A DNA stretch of 64,000 nt, taken from Brachybacterium massiliense. Lineage in GTDB: Bacteria > Actinomycetota > Actinomycetes > Actinomycetales > Dermabacteraceae. Below, piece by piece: positions 62,482-64,000 of the stretch. Position 1 is the first letter of the stretch. Every line of letters starts with the position of its first letter. Both the position numbers and the translations under genes were made by a program. The stretch lies in the NCBI RefSeq assembly GCF_900184245.1, contig NZ_FXXB01000008.1:1-64000 (forward strand), read 5' to 3'. The notes under the pieces were generated by a model. It did no database searches. It was not told the origin of the DNA and saw nothing but the letters and a program-made list of their open reading frames with translations.

Positions 62482-64000
62482 TCAGCCCTCGTGGCGACGG
62501 AACGGGCGGCGCTTGCCGTCGAAGCGGCCGCCGCGGTCGTCCCGGCGGGGACGGTCATCACGACGGAAGGGGCGCTCCCCGTCCCGGTGCGGGCCCTTGC
62601 CGCCGCGCGGACCCTGATCCGGTCCGATGCGCAGCTCGCGGCCGCCCACCTTCGCTCGGGAGATCCGCTCCATCTGCTCGGAGGAGAGGGACCCGCGGAT
62701 CTGCACCAGCGAGAAGTTCGGGAAGATCTGGATCTTGCCCACGTCCTTGCCCGTCAGGCCGCCCTCACCGGTGATCGCGCCGACGATGCCCGGGGGACGG
62801 GCGCCGTGGGTGTGGCCCACCCCGACCTTGTACGAGGTGTAGCCCCGCTCGGTCTGGGCCGGCTCCATGCGCGGGCCGCGATCGCTCTGGCGATCCTTCT
62901 CCGCGAGCTTGCCCTGGGTGAACTCCTCCTCCTCGGAGGGGGTGCCGGGGCCCTCGTCGCCCACCATCATCGCGCCGAGCGCGGCGGCCAGCTCGGCCGG
63001 ATCCATGCCGTGCTCGGTCACGAACTCGCCGATCAGCTCCCGATACAGCTCGAGACGTCCGCGCTCGATGCGCTCGGGCACCTGCTTCAGGTGCGCGGCC
63101 AGGCGGTGCTTGGACACGTCGCGGGGGGAGGGGATGACCGCCTCGGCGAGGGTCTGCTTTGTGGCGCGCTCGATGTTCTTCAGGGCGCGGCGCTCATGGG
63201 GGCCGATGAAGGTCAGCGCCTCGCCGGTGCGACCGGCGCGGCCGGTGCGCCCGATGCGGTGCACATAGGACTCCGCCTCCTTGGGCACGTCGAAGTTGAC
63301 CACCAGGCCGATGCGCTCGACGTCGAGGCCGCGGGCGGCGACGTCGGTCGCGACCAGCACCTGCAGCGAGCCGTCGCGCAGCCGCTCGACGATCTTCTCG
63401 CGGTCCTTCTGCGGCACGTCACCGCTGATCGAGGCGGCGATCAGGCCGCGTGCGACCAGCGCGGAGCCGACCTCCTCGGCCGCGGCGCGGGTGCGCACGA
63501 AGACGATCGCGGCCTCCGCCTCGGAGACGGCGAGCACGCGGGCCAGAGCGCCGGTGCGGTGCCGGAACGGGACCACCGCGTAGGTCTGGGTGACGCTCTT
63601 GACCGTGGAGGACTGCGGCGAGACGCTCACGCGCACCGGGTCCTTCATATGGGTCTGGGCGACGCGCTGGATCGCGGAGGGCATGGTCGCGGAGAACAGC
63701 GCCACCTGCCGGCTCGCGGGGGAGTGGGAGAGGATCTCCTCGACGTCCTCGGCGAAGCCCATGCGCAACATCTCGTCGGCCTCATCGAGCACCGCGAAGC
63801 GGATGGTGTCCAGGCGCAGGTTCGTGCGGCGCATGTGGTCCATCACGCGGCCGGGGGTGCCGACCACGACCTGGGCACCGCGGGCCAGCGCACGCTCCTG
63901 CGGGCCATAGGGGGAGCCGCCGTAGAGCGCGACCACGTCGAGGCCGCCCATCGAGGTGGCGAACGAGGCGATGGCGTCGGCCACCTGCATCGCGAGCTCG
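62482..64000 (-). CDS. DEAD-box RNA helicase, N-terminus cut by the window end
   Basis: At least 502 residues of a DeaD/CsdA-type helicase are present; the N-terminus with the Q motif and Walker A lies beyond 64000. The visible part has [10 protein letters not shown] (Ib), [15 protein letters not shown] (II), FSATMP (III), [13 protein letters not shown] (IV), [10 protein letters not shown] (V) and [10 protein letters not shown] (VI). A DbpA-type RNA-binding domain ([20 protein letters not shown]) and a basic RG/RD tail with [18 protein letters not shown] follow. Likely roles are ribosome assembly and mRNA unwinding. Confidence 0.95.
   Translation of the reverse strand, partial: ELAMQVADAIASFATSMGGLDVVALYGGSPYGPQERALARGAQVVVGTPGRVMDHMRRTNLRLDTIRFAVLDEADEMLRMGFAEDVEEILSHSPASRQVALFSATMPSAIQRVAQTHMKDPVRVSVSPQSSTVKSVTQTYAVVPFRHRTGALARVLAVSEAEAAIVFVRTRAAAEEVGSALVARGLIAASISGDVPQKDREKIVERLRDGSLQVLVATDVAARGLDVERIGLVVNFDVPKEAESYVHRIGRTGRAGRTGEALTFIGPHERRALKNIERATKQTLAEAVIPSPRDVSKHRLAAHLKQVPERIERGRLELYRELIGEFVTEHGMDPAELAAALGAMMVGDEGPGTPSEEEEFTQGKLAEKDRQSDRGPRMEPAQTERGYTSYKVGVGHTHGARPPGIVGAITGEGGLTGKDVGKIQIFPNFSLVQIRGSLSSEQMERISRAKVGGRELRIGPDQGPRGGKGPHRDGERPFRRDDRPRRDDRGGRFDGKRRPFRRHEG

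Overview
This 64 kb window is chromosomal DNA of a high-GC Gram-positive actinobacterium. The coding regions use G or C at almost every third codon position, GTG starts are common, and several genes appear leaderless. The 16S sequence, the gene content and the SteA/SteB, DUF3000 and TPR-HAD-TlyA gene orders point to the order Micrococcales, most likely Dermabacteraceae (Brachybacterium-like). The genus is an inference from memory and was not computed. No prophage, insertion sequence, CRISPR array or plasmid gene was found.

Layout. (1) 67-5333: a complete rRNA operon, 16S-23S-5S, without spacer tRNAs and ending in a strong terminator. (2) 5393-14816: a carbohydrate-use island with a GH3 glycosidase carrying an inserted beta-trefoil-like segment, a Tat-lipoprotein ABC binding protein, two LplB/LplC-type permeases, a LacI-family repressor and a GH42 beta-galactosidase. 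A perfect 14-bp palindromic operator lies between the divergent GH3 and transporter genes. No ATPase gene is present, so a shared MsiK-like ATPase elsewhere is assumed. (3) 14981-29730: a long co-directional run with many 4-bp start/stop overlaps, matching the Mycobacterium Rv1691-Rv1700 order: disordered TPR protein, HAD phosphatase, TlyA, NAD kinase, RecN, SteA, SteB, a MraY-like membrane protein, MurJ, a glycosyltransferase, PyrG and a NUDIX hydrolase. The glycosyltransferase is split by an exact 25-bp tandem duplication. (4) 29813-35737: RNase D, DUF3000, MsrB, alpha/beta hydrolase, RibD-C reductase and ZapE. (5) 35747-42338: a treX-treY-treZ operon for making trehalose from glycogen. (6) 42419-43445: six tRNA genes in two clusters forming an inverted repeat (Gly/Val on minus; Val/Gly/Cys/Val on plus). 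(7) 43499-57990: hypothetical lipoprotein, ThrRS, HIT phosphorylase, PrsW-like protease, YebC, RuvCAB, YajC-SecD-SecF, Apt and Rel, an order widely conserved in actinobacteria. (8) 57930-64000: an AbiEi-like orphan, a DUF349 protein, HisRS, thioredoxin and a DEAD-box helicase cut by the window end.

How the genes work together. The rRNA, tRNA, aminoacyl-tRNA synthetase, TlyA, helicase and Rel genes form a translation and stringent-response theme. RecN and RuvABC handle recombinational repair. YajC/SecD/SecF export proteins. SteA/SteB, MurJ, the MraY-like protein and the glycosyltransferase suggest an envelope and division module. The most notable observations are the duplication-based frameshift in the glycosyltransferase, the beta-trefoil insertion in the GH3 enzyme, the charge-polarised repetitive TPR protein that shares an RRDDR motif with the DEAD-box helicase tail, the hairpin over the thioredoxin ribosome-binding site, and the inverted tRNA duplication. 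No clearly new multi-gene system could be proved from sequence alone.
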